A stretch of 64,000 bases of DNA from Erythrobacter sp. CCH5-A1 (GCF_001557115.1 NZ_LSKQ01000177.1:5744-69743); one strand, 5' to 3'. Shown: positions 37,562 to 46,789, counted from the stretch's first letter. The notes: generated by a model from the letters alone, not told the origin. Program-made: numbers and translations.

Positions 37562-38452
37562 CTAGCCCCGGGGATGCGCCCTGCGGTAATTCTCCAGCAG
37601 CGCCGCCGCATCGACCCGGGTGTAGATCTGGGTCGATCCCAGCGAGGCGTGGCCCAGCAGTTCCTGAAGGCTCCTGAGATCGGCGCCCGCGCTCAGCAGG
37701 TGCGTCGCGAAAGAGTGCCTGAGCGCGTGCGGCGTCGCGGTATCGGGCAGGCCGAGCGCGCGGCGCGCCTGCGCCATTGCCCTCTGCACCATGCCGGGTG
37801 AGAGCGGCCCGCCCTTGGCGCCGCGAAACAGCGGCGCATCGCGGGTGAGCGGCCACGGACAGCCCCGCACATATTCGGCGACCGCCGCGCGCGTGATCGG
37901 CAGCACCGGAACCACGCGCTGCTTGCCGCCCTTGCCGGTCACCTGCAGCACCTCGCCCATGCTGGCATCGCGCCCGGTGAGTGACAGCGCCTCGGCGATC
38001 CGCAGGCCCGATCCATAGAGCAGCAGCAGCACCGCCCGGTCGCGCGCGCCGATCCAGTCGATGGCGGCGAAGTCTTCGACGTGCGAGGCGAGGTTCTCGG
38101 CCTCGTCGGGAGTGACGGGGCGCGGGAGGCCCTTCTTCAGCCGCGGGCCGCGCAGGCGCGGGGCGGCGGGATCGGGGTCGCCCGCCTGTGCGCGCGCGAA
38201 GGCAATGAAGGCCTTCAGGGCCGACAGCTCACGCGCCGTGCTGGCATTGCCGAGGCCTTCGGTGCGCCGTGCGGCGAGATGCGCGCGCAGATGATGCGCC
38301 TCGGTCTGCGCGACAGCCGCCCAATCCTCGCATTCCCGTGCTGCCAGCAACCGCGCGGCGGCGGCGACATAGGCGCGCACGGTGTGGGGGGATTTGCGGC
38401 GGTTGTCGGCCAGATGCGCCCGCCAGCCCTCAAGCAGATCGCCCGCGCTCAT
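37562..38452 (-). CDS. xerC: Tyrosine recombinase XerC-type
   Basis: Site-specific recombinase that resolves chromosome dimers. 296 residues. The N-terminal SAM-like domain begins near LLEGWRAHLADNRRKSPHTV. The catalytic residues are visible: Arg in YGSGLRIAEALSL, Lys in GKGGKQRVVPV, His and Arg in HALRHSFATHLL, His in LLGHASLGSTQIY and the nucleophilic Tyr in the same block. The start ATG overlaps the hemW stop as ATGA. The gene is core, with no neighbouring mobile element, so XerC is favoured over a phage integrase. Confidence 0.92.
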   Translation of the reverse strand: MSAGDLLEGWRAHLADNRRKSPHTVRAYVAAAARLLAARECEDWAAVAQTEAHHLRAHLAARRTEGLGNASTARELSALKAFIAFARAQAGDPDPAAPRLRGPRLKKGLPRPVTPDEAENLASHVEDFAAIDWIGARDRAVLLLLYGSGLRIAEALSLTGRDASMGEVLQVTGKGGKQRVVPVLPITRAAVAEYVRGCPWPLTRDAPLFRGAKGGPLSPGMVQRAMAQARRALGLPDTATPHALRHSFATHLLSAGADLRSLQELLGHASLGSTQIYTRVDAAALLENYRRAHPRG

Positions 38453-39600
38453 CCCGCCACCAGCGTGTCGGCGACTACTTCGGCGAGCAGCGCGTCGAGC
38501 ACGCCTCGGCCTTCGGGCATGACCCCGATCCGGTCGCCCTCTGCCCACATCATCCCGAGACCGCGCAAGCGGGCGAGAGCCCCCTCATCCGCCAACCCCT
38601 CGCGCGGCAGGGCAAAGCGTGCCGAGAGGGCTGCGAGGTCGACCCCCTCGGCGAGGCGCAGGCCCATCAGCAAGGCCTCGGCCGCCTGCTCGTTCGGGCC
38701 AAGCGCGCGCGCCTCGGCGATCCCGTCGCCCTGCCGCGCGACCGCCGCAAGAAAGTTCTCCGGCTTCTTGTGCCGCACCGTCGCCACGCCCCAGCGCCGC
38801 CCATGCGCGCCCGGGCCGATCCCGGCATAGTCCTGGTAGCGCCAATAGGCGAGATTGTGGCGGCTCTCTTCGGCGGGCCGGGCGTGGTTGCTGGTCTCGT
38901 AGGCCGGGAGCCCGGCCGCACCCGTCAGCGCCTGCGTAATGTCGAACAGCTCGGCCGCCGCATCGTCGTCCAGAGGCACCAGACGCCCGCGCCGCACGTC
39001 GCTCGCAAAGCGTGTGCCCGGCTCGATCGTCAGCTGGTAGAGCGACATGTGCCCCGTGCCGAATCCGAGCGCGCGGGTCAGCCGGGCTTCCCACAATTCT
39101 GGGGTATGGCCGGGCAGGGCGTAGATCATGTCGAAGCTGACGCGGGAGAAATGGGCTTGTGCGGTCTCCAGCGCGCGCAGCGCCTCGTCCGCCCCGTGCA
39201 GCCGCCCGAGAAAGCGCAGTTCGGCATCGTCGAGCGATTGCAACCCGAGCGACACCCGGTTGATCCCGGCCCCGGCAAGCGCGGCAAAATTGGCCGCCTC
39301 GACCGAGGAGGGGTTGGCCTCGAGCGTGATCTCGATGCCTTCGGCAAACCCCCACAGCGCATCCGCCTCGGCCAGCAGCGCGGCGACGAGGGCGGGGGGC
39401 ATCAGCGAGGGCGTGCCGCCACCGAAGAAGATCGAGGTCAGCGCCTCGCCGCCTGCGACACCCGCTTCCGTGCGCATGTCCGCGATCAGCGCGGCCTGCC
39501 ATGCGCCGACATCCACCCCTTCGCGCACATGCGAATTGAAGTCGCAATAGGGGCACTTCCTGGCGCAGAACGGCCAGTGGATGTAGAGCGCGCGGGCCAC
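38449..39600 (-). CDS. hemW: Radical SAM haem chaperone HemW
   Basis: A 383-residue radical SAM protein. The iron-sulfur cluster motif is CARKCPYCDF (Cys12, 16 and 19), then GGGTPSL for SAM binding. It resembles coproporphyrinogen III oxidase HemN but lacks its activity; HemW is thought to insert haem into respiratory proteins. It starts with GTG at 39600. xerC is coupled downstream; rdgB lies upstream on the same strand but a CAP-domain gene on the other strand lies between. Confidence 0.94.
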   Translation of the reverse strand: MARALYIHWPFCARKCPYCDFNSHVREGVDVGAWQAALIADMRTEAGVAGGEALTSIFFGGGTPSLMPPALVAALLAEADALWGFAEGIEITLEANPSSVEAANFAALAGAGINRVSLGLQSLDDAELRFLGRLHGADEALRALETAQAHFSRVSFDMIYALPGHTPELWEARLTRALGFGTGHMSLYQLTIEPGTRFASDVRRGRLVPLDDDAAAELFDITQALTGAAGLPAYETSNHARPAEESRHNLAYWRYQDYAGIGPGAHGRRWGVATVRHKKPENFLAAVARQGDGIAEARALGPNEQAAEALLMGLRLAEGVDLAALSARFALPREGLADEGALARLRGLGMMWAEGDRIGVMPEGRGVLDALLAEVVADTLVAG

Positions 39601-39649
39601 GGTTCTTGTCTTCAGTCCTGATTAACGCTTGCGGCATAGACCTAAAGCC

Positions 39650-40201
39650 ATGCGTTTGTCCCACCTCCTGTGCGCCATGCTGCTCGCCGTCACCGCGCCC
39701 GCGCTGGCGCAGGACGCTGCTCCGGACCAGCGCCCGCTGTTCCCGGCCGAGCAGGAATGGCTCTCGGAACACAACGAGGCGCGCGCCGCGGTCGGCCTGC
39801 CGCCGCTGCGCTGGAACCATGCGTTGATGCGCGATGCCCGCGAATGGGCCGAAACCCTCGCCGCGCGCCGCGCCTTCCACCATTCGCCCGATCTCTTGCG
39901 CATCGGACAGGGCGAGAACCTGTGGATGGGCACGCGCGAGCGCTATGCCCCGTGGCAGATGATCGACGGCTTCCTCGCCGAACGCGCAGCCTTCCGCCCC
40001 GGGGTCTTCCCCGATGTCTCGCGCACCGGACAGTGGAGCGACGTCGGGCATTACACCCAGATCATCTGGCCCGAGACGCAGGAAGTGGGCTGCGCCACCG
40101 CACTCAATGCCCGCCACGAGGTGCTGGTGTGCCGCTACTGGCCGGCGGGCAATGTGATGGGCTACCGGCTTGATCCCGGCCGCCATCTGACGCGCCGCTA
40201 A
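39650..40201 (+). CDS. Secreted CAP-domain protein
   Basis: A 183-residue protein with a signal peptide (MRLSHLLCAMLLAVTAPALA, then QDAAPD). The CAP/SCP-like domain shows EWLSEHNEARAAVGLPPL, WSDVGHYTQIIW and VCRYWPAGNVMG, with two conserved cysteines (in VGCATAL and VCRYW) likely forming a disulfide. Bacterial CAP proteins are extracellular, with uncertain function. Its orientation is opposite to both rdgB and hemW between which it sits, so it interrupts an otherwise leftward run. Confidence 0.88.
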   Translation: MRLSHLLCAMLLAVTAPALAQDAAPDQRPLFPAEQEWLSEHNEARAAVGLPPLRWNHALMRDAREWAETLAARRAFHHSPDLLRIGQGENLWMGTRERYAPWQMIDGFLAERAAFRPGVFPDVSRTGQWSDVGHYTQIIWPETQEVGCATALNARHEVLVCRYWPAGNVMGYRLDPGRHLTRR

Positions 40202-40205
40202 AACG

Positions 40206-40844
40206 TCAGCCGAATTGCTCGGCAACGAGCTTGGCGAAAGCGTCGGCGCGGTGGCTGACGGCGTGTTTTTGCTCCGGCGCGATCTCGGCGAAGGTCAGCG
40301 CGCTGCCGGTCGGCACGAACACCGGATCATAGCCGAAGCCCATTGCCCCGCGCGGCGGCCAAGTCAGACTGCCATCGCACCGCCCCTCATAGATCGCGTG
40401 CTCGCCATCCGGCCAGGCGATCGCCAGCACGCAGTGAAAGGCGGCGGCGCGGTCCACGTCCGCGCCTTTTTCGGCGAGCATCCCCTCGACCTTGCCCATC
40501 GCCATGTACCAGTCGCGCCCGGGAGCGCCCTCGAACCACTGCCGCTCGGCCCAATCGGCGGTGTAGACGCCGGGGCGACCATCGAGCGCCGCGACGCTGA
40601 GGCCGCTGTCATCGGCGAGCGCCGCCAACCCCGAAGCCTCAGCCGCCGCCCGCGCCTTGATCAGGGCGTTCTGCGCGAAGGTCACCCCGGTCTCGGCCGG
40701 TTCCGGCAGGCCAAGCGATCCGGCGGAGATGCACTTCACCCCGTAAGGATCGAGCAGAGCACCGATCTCCTTGAGCTTTCCGGCATTGTGGGTGGCGATG
40801 ACCAGCGTCCCGGAGCCGAGACGCCTCTCCAAGTCGCTCCTCAT
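40206..40844 (-). CDS. rdgB: XTP/dITP diphosphatase
   Basis: Cleans non-canonical purine triphosphates from the nucleotide pool. 212 residues. LVIATHNAGKLKEIGALL near the start is the substrate-binding motif, DDSGLSVAALDGRPGVY carries metal ligands, and GFGYDPVFVP with VSHRADAF complete the family signature. Its ATG overlaps the stop of the upstream YcxB-like gene by 4 bp. In many alphaproteobacteria rph, rdgB and hemW follow one another, as here apart from the inserted genes. Confidence 0.95.
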   Translation of the reverse strand: MRSDLERRLGSGTLVIATHNAGKLKEIGALLDPYGVKCISAGSLGLPEPAETGVTFAQNALIKARAAAEASGLAALADDSGLSVAALDGRPGVYTADWAERQWFEGAPGRDWYMAMGKVEGMLAEKGADVDRAAAFHCVLAIAWPDGEHAIYEGRCDGSLTWPPRGAMGFGYDPVFVPTGSALTFAEIAPEQKHAVSHRADAFAKLVAEQFG

Positions 40845-41362
40845 TTGCGCAGCTTCCACGGCTGCGGCAGGCCTGAGAGCTGCATCTGTTCGCGAATATG
40901 GGTCACGCAATCCTCGTCCACTTGATCCTTCGGGAATATGATGGCCAGATACCGGTTGGGGAAGACCGCCATTATCTCCGGGTTTTCGTCCCAGCGAACC
41001 ATGTCCGCCCACTTCCCCCGGAAGCGACCCGAGGCCTGCGCGATCTCGAAGCCGTCATCATGAAGGGTGAGGGTCATATCCTCGTGCAGCGTCACGCTCT
41101 CTCTGAACACCTTGCGTGCCCTTGGCCTGATGGTGGCGTAATAGCCCACCAGCGCCGCGATGCCCGCGAGCAGTCCGGCACCGATGGGGTAGAGCCCCTC
41201 GGCAACAGACTGCTCCGCCACTCCGATCAGCAGTCCCAACAAGAGGAGCAGGCCGATTGACCATGCAAGGCCTCTGGAGCCGGACCAGCGCGACATCATC
41301 CGCCAGAGCGAATAGTGGTCCGCTTCCCTGATCCGGTAGGTGACGGGCCCCGGCAGGCTCAT
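40841..41362 (-). CDS. YcxB-like membrane-associated protein
   Basis: A 173-residue protein with two hydrophobic segments (about 33-48 and 58-76) followed by a soluble domain. RESVTLHEDMTLTLHDDGFEI and WADMVRWDENPEIMAVFPNR resemble the YcxB-like (PF14317) domain, which has no known function. It lies 1 bp after rph and overlaps rdgB by 4 bp, so it belongs to the rph-rdgB operon. Confidence 0.75.
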   Translation of the reverse strand: MSLPGPVTYRIREADHYSLWRMMSRWSGSRGLAWSIGLLLLLGLLIGVAEQSVAEGLYPIGAGLLAGIAALVGYYATIRPRARKVFRESVTLHEDMTLTLHDDGFEIAQASGRFRGKWADMVRWDENPEIMAVFPNRYLAIIFPKDQVDEDCVTHIREQMQLSGLPQPWKLRK

Positions 41363-41363
41363 C

Positions 41364-42077
41364 TCACTTTACCGCATCCGCTTGCGCGGCGAAGATCCGG
41401 TCGCAGCCGATGCGGGCGAGGCGCAGGAGGCGCAGCAGGGCCTCCTCGTCATAGGTCGCGCCCTCGGCCGTTGCCTGCACCTCGGCGATCTTCCCGCCGG
41501 ACAGCAGCACGAAATTGCCGTCCGCTTCGGCGTTCGAATCCTCGTCGTAATCGAGGTCGAGGACCGGGGTGCCCTTGAAGATGCCGCAGGATATCCCCGC
41601 GACCTGCGCGGTGATCGGATCGTGCTTGATCTCGCCCGATGCCATCAGCCCGTTGATCGCGAGCCTGAGCGCGATCCACGCGCCCGAGATCGACGCGGTG
41701 CGCGTCCCGCCGTCGGCCTGGATCACGTCGCAATCCAAGGTGATCTGCCGCTCGCCGAGCTTCTGGAGATCGACCACGGCGCGCAAGGAGCGCCCGATAA
41801 GCCGCTGGATTTCCTGCGTGCGGCCCGATTGCTTGCCCTTGGCCGCCTCACGCGCGCCGCGGGTGTGGGTGGCGCGCGGGAGCATCGAATATTCCCCCGT
41901 CACCCAGCCTTCGCCCTTGCCGCGCAGCCATGGCGGGACCCCCTTCTCGACGCTTGCGGTGCACAGCACCTTGGTGTCGCCAAAGCCGATCAGGCACGAG
42001 CCTTCCGCGTGCTTCGTGAACCCGGTCTCGATCGTGATGGCGCGCATTTCATCGGGCGCGCGTCCTGAAGGGCGCAT
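41364..42077 (-). CDS. rph: Ribonuclease PH
   Basis: Phosphorolytic 3'-exonuclease trimming tRNA precursors. 237 residues, standard length. [31 protein letters not shown] and [20 protein letters not shown] are typical. AAGGA lies 6 bases before the ATG at 42077, which is preferred to an ATG two codons upstream that would touch the ribosome site. It is divergent from a small exported protein gene and about 600 bp from hrcA. Confidence 0.96.
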   Translation of the reverse strand: MRPSGRAPDEMRAITIETGFTKHAEGSCLIGFGDTKVLCTASVEKGVPPWLRGKGEGWVTGEYSMLPRATHTRGAREAAKGKQSGRTQEIQRLIGRSLRAVVDLQKLGERQITLDCDVIQADGGTRTASISGAWIALRLAINGLMASGEIKHDPITAQVAGISCGIFKGTPVLDLDYDEDSNAEADGNFVLLSGGKIAEVQATAEGATYDEEALLRLLRLARIGCDRIFAAQADAVK

Positions 42078-42154
42078 GATCATTCCTTGGTTGTTCAGGC
42101 TCGCCAGTATACGGGCTGTCTGAAGGTGGGAAGTCCGGTCTTTGGGTTTATGCC

Positions 42155-42640
42155 ATGCGGACATTGATTGTTGCTGCGGGCCTTGTGTCCGTGACCATGG
42201 CGAGTGCTGCGCCGGGACAGGCTCCCGAGCCACAAGGTGTCGAAGGGCACGACCACTTGCCGATGATTGAGCACCGCGTGACCTCGTGGGGGCGCACGGT
42301 CGGCAATCTGATCATCACTGCCGAAGGCCTGATGGTCAGGCGCGATTTCGACTTCAATACGGGCAAGGAAACCGCGGTCAAACGCACGCAACTTGATCCC
42401 GGTGCGCACCGCGACGCGGTTGCTGCGCTTGAAGTGCTGCGAACCACGTCCCAATCGCCAGCCTATTGCAGAGGTGCGCCGACCGATGGCCCTAGCGGCG
42501 AGTTCCGTTGGGACGGTGGCCAGACCTACCGGATCTACTATCCGTGCTCTTCGCAATTCCCCGAGTTGCGGGCCGCCGAGGAGCGTTTCTGGGCCATAGT
42601 CAGCAAGGCAGAACAGTCTCTGTCCGAGAGCGGCGATTGA
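42155..42640 (+). CDS. Exported protein of unknown function
   Basis: A 161-residue protein with a signal peptide (about 1-18, [18 protein letters not shown]). Two cysteines, in [11 protein letters not shown] and [11 protein letters not shown], may pair in the periplasm. The charged middle part contains [15 protein letters not shown]. No domain recognised. It starts 77 bp from the rph start on the opposite strand, and hrcA begins 33 bp after its end. Codon composition is somewhat less GC-rich than the neighbours. Confidence 0.6.
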   Translation: MRTLIVAAGLVSVTMASAAPGQAPEPQGVEGHDHLPMIEHRVTSWGRTVGNLIITAEGLMVRRDFDFNTGKETAVKRTQLDPGAHRDAVAALEVLRTTSQSPAYCRGAPTDGPSGEFRWDGGQTYRIYYPCSSQFPELRAAEERFWAIVSKAEQSLSESGD

Positions 42641-42673
42641 CAGACACGGTCGGAATCAAGTTCAAATGGCATT

Positions 42674-43717
42674 ATGACTTCGCTCCCCGTCACCGAACTC
42701 ACGAGCCGCGCGCGCGAAATCTTTCAGCGTGTGGTCGAGGAGTATATCGCGAGCGGGCAGCCGGTCGGCTCCAAGACGCTGGCGGCGGATGGCACACTGA
42801 ACCTCTCGCCCGCCTCGATCCGTTCGGTGCTGGCGGATCTTGAAACCGCGGGGCTTCTGGCGGCGCCGCATACCAGCGCGGGACGGATGCCGACTGATGC
42901 GGGACTCAGGATCTTTGTCGACGGAATGATGCGCGTGGCCGAGCCAACCGCGCAGGAACAGGCGGCGATCGAGGCGCGGCTCGCCGAGGCCGGGCCGGTT
43001 GAGGCGGCCTTGAAGCAGGCATCCGCGATCCTCTCCGACCTGTCGGGCGCGGCGGGCATGGTGCTGGTCGCGCCGCGCGAACAGCGGCTTGCGCAGTTCA
43101 GCCTCGTGGACCTCGGGCAGGGCAGGGCGCTCGCCGTGCTGGTGGGCGAGGATGGCGGGGTCGAGAACCGGGTGCTCACCATCGGCGGGGCGCTGAGCCC
43201 GGGGTCGATGGACCGCGCGTCCAACTACATCACCGCGCGTCTTGCCGGGCGCACGCTGGCCGAGGCCGCGCAGGCGATGCGTGCGGAGATTTCCACCGGC
43301 CAGTCCCAGCTCGACGATGCCTCGCGCGATCTGGTCGAGCGCGGCCTTGCCGTCTGGAGCGAGGATGCCGCCGCGCGCCCGGTGCTGATCGTGCGCGGCG
43401 CGGCGAACCTGCTCGATGAGGCGGCGCTCGGCGATATCGAGCGGGTGCGAATGCTGCTCGAAGACCTCGAGAACAAGCAGTCGGTTGCCGAACTGCTCGA
43501 TTCGGCGCGCGAGGCTGAAGCGACGCGGATTTTCATCGGCTCGGAGAACCGTTTGTTCGCGCTGTCCGGCTCCAGCGTCATCGCCTCACCCTATCGCGAT
43601 CGCGAGGGCCGGGTGGTCGGCGTACTCGGCGTGATCGGCCCCACGCGGTTGAATTATGCGCGGGTTGTCCCCATGGTGGACCTTACCGCCCGATCGCTGG
43701 GCAAGCTGATCGCTTGA
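42674..43717 (+). CDS. hrcA: Heat-inducible transcription repressor HrcA
   Basis: Represses groESL and related genes through the CIRCE operator and needs GroEL for activity. 347 residues. The winged-helix N-terminal part includes YIASGQPVGSKTLA and NLSPASIRSVLADLETAGLL, and the GAF-like C-terminal part ends GVLGVIGPTRLNYARVVPMV, both family-specific. No CIRCE sequence is visible at its own promoter. grpE follows in the same direction 17 bp later. Confidence 0.96.
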   Translation: MTSLPVTELTSRAREIFQRVVEEYIASGQPVGSKTLAADGTLNLSPASIRSVLADLETAGLLAAPHTSAGRMPTDAGLRIFVDGMMRVAEPTAQEQAAIEARLAEAGPVEAALKQASAILSDLSGAAGMVLVAPREQRLAQFSLVDLGQGRALAVLVGEDGGVENRVLTIGGALSPGSMDRASNYITARLAGRTLAEAAQAMRAEISTGQSQLDDASRDLVERGLAVWSEDAAARPVLIVRGAANLLDEAALGDIERVRMLLEDLENKQSVAELLDSAREAEATRIFIGSENRLFALSGSSVIASPYRDREGRVVGVLGVIGPTRLNYARVVPMVDLTARSLGKLIA

Positions 43718-43734
43718 ATGGAAAGCCATACGAC

Positions 43735-44304
43735 ATGACCGAGAACGACACGCCGCTGGATCAGGCGGCGGAAGACGAATTGAAGGGTGTGCCCGAACAT
43801 CTGCGCGAGGGCGGCGAGGAAGCCGCGCCGCTGGCTGAAGCGCTCGAATCGCTCAAGCGCGATCTGGAGGCGGCGAAGCAGGAGGTGCTCTACGCTCAGG
43901 CTGAGACGCAGAACGTGCGCCGCCGCCTCGAGCGCGAGAAGGACGAGGCGCGCGCCTATGCAGCGACCGGCTTTGCGCGCGACATTCTTTCGGTCGCGGA
44001 CAATCTGTCGCGCGCGATCGAGGCCATCCCGCAGTCCCTGCGCGAGGACGAGAGCATGAAGAGCCTCGTCTTCGGCCTCGAAGCGACCCAGCGCGAACTC
44101 GAGAAGGTCTTCGCTTCCAACGGCATTACCCGCATCGCCGCAGTCGGCCTGCCGCTCGATCCGAACCAGCACCAGGCGATGATCGAGGTGCCCTCGGCCG
44201 ATCATGAGCCGGGCACGATCGTCTCGGAAATGCAGGCCGGTTGGATGATCAAGGACCGCCTGCTGCGCGCCGCGATGGTGGCGGTGGCGAAGAAGCCCGA
44301 CTAG
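43735..44304 (+). CDS. grpE: Nucleotide exchange factor GrpE
   Basis: Releases ADP from DnaK. 189 residues. The long N-terminal coiled coil (about 35-85) leads into RRRLEREKDEARAYAATGFA and the C-terminal head ending with NPNQHQAM-like DPNQHQAMIEVPSADHEPG and GWMIKDRLLRAAMV. GGAAAG 10 bases before ATG 43735 supports that start rather than a TTG seven codons upstream. It shares its transcript with hrcA. dnaK lies 2.6 kb away, beyond five other genes. Confidence 0.96.
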   Translation: MTENDTPLDQAAEDELKGVPEHLREGGEEAAPLAEALESLKRDLEAAKQEVLYAQAETQNVRRRLEREKDEARAYAATGFARDILSVADNLSRAIEAIPQSLREDESMKSLVFGLEATQRELEKVFASNGITRIAAVGLPLDPNQHQAMIEVPSADHEPGTIVSEMQAGWMIKDRLLRAAMVAVAKKPD

Positions 44305-44702
44305 CCTTCGCTCCACCTTGGCGGGCTGCTCGACGGGGCGGCTTGCAGGATGGCGAAGACGTCGTCCTGCAAGCGCCCGAGCGGTTCGGCAATGTCGATC
44401 TTGCGGAAGAGCTTTCGCACGTAGGGCTTGTCCGGGATGAACTGGATCAGGAACGCGTCGCTGTCCGGCCCGCCCACCACGCCATAGGCGATTGCCGTTT
44501 CGGGGAGACGCACCTCGCAATACCAGCCCCAGTCTTCGGCGATGTAGGCGGCGACGATGGTGCCGCGCTCGGCCAGCTTTTCACCTATATGGCCGGCAAG
44601 GGCAAAGCCGAACATCTCCTCGGCATTCACAAGCTCCCCGTCGCGTTCGTGGCGCGGGAAATGCGGGCTGTCGAAGGTGATGATGCGGGCAAATCGGTTC
44701 AT
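44301..44702 (-). CDS. Conserved hypothetical protein
   Basis: A 133-residue soluble protein with no recognised domain. It starts MNRFARIITFDSPHFPRHE and contains GWYCEVRLPETAIAYGVVGG and FLIQFIPDKPYVRKLF. GGAG 10 bases before the ATG at 44702 supports the start over an ATG eight codons upstream. It converges on grpE with a 4-bp overlap at the stops (CTAG). Function unknown; the overlap and balanced composition support a real gene. Confidence 0.65.
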   Translation of the reverse strand: MNRFARIITFDSPHFPRHERDGELVNAEEMFGFALAGHIGEKLAERGTIVAAYIAEDWGWYCEVRLPETAIAYGVVGGPDSDAFLIQFIPDKPYVRKLFRKIDIAEPLGRLQDDVFAILQAAPSSSPPRWSEG

Positions 44703-44872
44703 GGGTGCCGGGCTCCTCATGTGCATGTCTTAGCACGACAGTCTGAAACTTCGGTTGCCGCATGCCCGGCACGGCTCTCGCCGCGTTCACCCGGGCGCGC
44801 GGCGGGCCGCGGAACACCGGCGTCCCTCTCGCGATAGATAAACGCATCATCCCGTTGCCCAGGAGAGACGAC

Positions 44873-45145
44873 ATGACCTATCGCATCCCCACGATCCTCA
44901 TCGGCGCTGCCGCCGCGCTTTCGCTCGGCGCCTGTGCCGACAATTACGCCGTCGAAGGCGCAGGCCTTGGCGCGGCGGCCGGAGCGGCGGTCGGCGCCGT
45001 CACCGGCGGCGATATCGGGACCGGCGCGGCTGTGGGCGCTGCGGTCGGCGGCGCGGGCGGTACGCTGATCAAGAAGCGCGACAATGGCGAGTGCTACCGC
45101 GTCGACCGCGACGGGCGCGAATACACAGTGCGCTGCCCGAACTGA
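44873..45145 (+). CDS. Glycine-zipper lipoprotein
   Basis: A 90-residue lipoprotein. The signal ends at LSLGAC, with the lipidated Cys at position 21, then GLGAAAGAAVGAVTGGDIG and AAVGAAVGGAGG form glycine zippers. The C-terminal ECYRVDRDGREYTVRCP has two Cys that may pair. Such proteins resemble the outer-membrane glycine-zipper (Rickettsia 17-kDa antigen-like) group. AGGAGAG precedes the ATG by 5-6 bases. No operon partner. Confidence 0.88.
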   Translation: MTYRIPTILIGAAAALSLGACADNYAVEGAGLGAAAGAAVGAVTGGDIGTGAAVGAAVGGAGGTLIKKRDNGECYRVDRDGREYTVRCPN

Positions 45146-45157
45146 GCCGGCTAAGCG

Positions 45158-45730
45158 CTATTGCAAATAGATCACGAGGTAGCGCGCGATCAGCAGCACC
45201 AGCACCGCGATGCTCGCGCGCTTGCCCGTCACGATGATCGCGGCGCCCATCAGGGCCACGAGGACGCCGGTCATGCTCACATTCGTCACCGTAATCAGCC
45301 GGGTGGCCATTTCCGGGACCGAAAGCAGGAAGGCCCACTGCACCGCCACCATCACCAGCAGCATCGCGAACACCACCCGGCGCACGCGGAAATAGTGGGT
45401 GTCGAGATCGGTGAAGTTCTCGGGCTCGCTCGGGAAGACCAGCCTGCTGGCGAGGAAATAGGCGCTAGAGAATACCAGCACGCCAAGCACGGTGAAGCGG
45501 TCGGCGACCACATGATCTTGCACGGTCCATGCGAAGATCCAGAACGAGAGCAGATCGAGGATCACGAACAGCGCCAGCAGCGGGGTCAGCACACCGATCG
45601 AAAAGGCGCGGTCGCCGGCCTCGCGGGCGAGCATGAACTCGAGCGTGCGGCCGAGGCCGTTCAGCAACTCGACCAGCGAGAGGCCGAGCACGAGGCTGTA
45701 AAGGACGAAGACGAATTCGAACGGGCTCAC
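45158..45730 (-). CDS. Multispanning membrane protein coupled to the vgr-related gene
   Basis: A 190-residue protein with six predicted helices (about 4-24, 44-69, 79-98, 113-134, 142-160 and 166-186). FEFVFVLYSLVLGLSLVELL at the start is common in a sphingomonad membrane protein of unknown role. GTG is the start at 45730, overlapping the stop of the vgr-related gene by 4 bp, so the two are co-translated. No motif for catalysis or transport is seen. Confidence 0.75.
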   Translation of the reverse strand: MSPFEFVFVLYSLVLGLSLVELLNGLGRTLEFMLAREAGDRAFSIGVLTPLLALFVILDLLSFWIFAWTVQDHVVADRFTVLGVLVFSSAYFLASRLVFPSEPENFTDLDTHYFRVRRVVFAMLLVMVAVQWAFLLSVPEMATRLITVTNVSMTGVLVALMGAAIIVTGKRASIAVLVLLIARYLVIYLQ

Positions 45731-46242
45731 GATGACGCTCCCGGGAAAGCGACGAGCGCCGCGTATGCTGCCTCGTCGGCCACGCCGGCAACCGCTTCGC
45801 CCCGGCGCAGAAGGAAGGCGTGGCGCACGATCTCGGCCTGCTGTTCGAGCCCGTATTGCGTGAGGCTCCAGCCCGGCTTGAGCGTGTAATCATAGCGGCA
45901 CCAGGGATGGCGGCGCAGCACCAGATACCACCGCCCGAGCCTTTGCGCCTGCCAGATGTGGGTCATCTCGTGGATGAAATGCCCCTGCTTCGCGAGCGAG
46001 GCGGCGGCGAAGTCGTCGCAGTAATGCGGGGCGGCGGGGTGGAAGTGGAGGCTGCCCATCGGCGCCATCGTGACGCCGCGCGGCTGCAGCGGGAAGAACT
46101 TGCGGCGGATCACGGTAACGGGAGCGTAGTCGACCGCATCGCCGAACACCGAGCGCGCCAGCGCGATCTCGCCCGTAGTCAGCGGGCGCGCGGCACCGAC
46201 CGGACAGACGGGAGGCGGGTTGCCGTCGGTTGCGGCCGGCAC
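45727..46242 (-). CDS. vgr-related protein with HExxH motif
   Basis: A 171-residue protein similar to those labelled vgr-related in sphingomonads. HEMTH (91-95) within [11 protein letters not shown] is a zinc-protease signature, and [17 protein letters not shown] and [16 protein letters not shown] follow. It has no signal peptide. A third zinc ligand could be the Glu in LEQQAE (gluzincin-like), but this is a guess. It is the middle gene of a leftward trio: PCuAC, this gene, the membrane protein at 45158. The N-terminal part is a GTG start five bases after the PCuAC stop. No other Vgr or type VI component is present. Confidence 0.7.
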   Translation of the reverse strand: MPAATDGNPPPVCPVGAARPLTTGEIALARSVFGDAVDYAPVTVIRRKFFPLQPRGVTMAPMGSLHFHPAAPHYCDDFAAASLAKQGHFIHEMTHIWQAQRLGRWYLVLRRHPWCRYDYTLKPGWSLTQYGLEQQAEIVRHAFLLRRGEAVAGVADEAAYAALVAFPGASS

Positions 46243-46247
46243 GTCGC

Positions 46248-46742
46248 TCAGCGCTCGTCCCCTGCGGCGCGCACGGGAGCCTCGATGGTGACCTTGGTGC
46301 CGTCCGACAGGGCGAGCGTGACCTTGGCGGTGCCGCCTGCCTTGAGCGCCTCGGAAGGCTCCATCGCCATCACGTGAAGGCCGCCGGGCGCGAAACTGAC
46401 AGGCGCGCCGGCGCTGAGGGGAACCGAATCCGCCATCACCATCTGCATCTTGCCTGCGCTTTCCGCATAGTCATGGATCATCGTCATCCCGGCGCCTTCG
46501 ACCGTGACACTTTCCAGCGATGCGCCGGGCGCGCCGCTGTAGGAAAGATCGAAATAGACCGCCGCCGGATTGCCCGCGACAGGAGGCAGCACCACCCGGG
46601 CGTTGCTTACGACAAGTCCGCCGGCCGCCGCAGCGGTGGCGCTGTCGCTCGGCGGCGCATCGGCATCGGGCGCGCAGGCCGAGAGGGCGGGCAGGGCGGC
46701 AAGCATCAGCACCGCCGACGCCATGCTCAGAACAGATTTCAC
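46248..46742 (-). CDS. PCuAC-type copper chaperone lipoprotein
   Basis: Periplasmic copper(I) chaperone that supports cytochrome oxidase CuA assembly. The 164-residue form from GTG 46742 has a lipobox ending LSAC with Cys23. The copper ligands lie in [14 protein letters not shown] and, about 20 residues later, in PGGLHVMAM, the usual HxxM...HxM arrangement. GGGAG is 8 bases before GTG 46742, which favours that start over an ATG five codons upstream. It leads the small leftward operon that includes the vgr-related gene and is divergent from dnaK. Confidence 0.9.
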   Translation of the reverse strand: MKSVLSMASAVLMLAALPALSACAPDADAPPSDSATAAAAGGLVVSNARVVLPPVAGNPAAVYFDLSYSGAPGASLESVTVEGAGMTMIHDYAESAGKMQMVMADSVPLSAGAPVSFAPGGLHVMAMEPSEALKAGGTAKVTLALSDGTKVTIEAPVRAAGDER

Positions 46743-46789
46743 GCAGTTGTCTCCCATGTGGATGGCCCGAAATCTAGGGCCCCCGCTCT

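Noticed and set aside
37562..38452. Phage or island integrase
   Set aside because: The tyrosine recombinase is coupled to hemW in a core cluster with no attachment repeat or cargo genes, so XerC is the simpler reading.
45727..46242. Type VI secretion VgrG component
   Set aside because: Only 171 residues, no gp27/gp5 features and no other type VI genes; the name vgr-related is historical.
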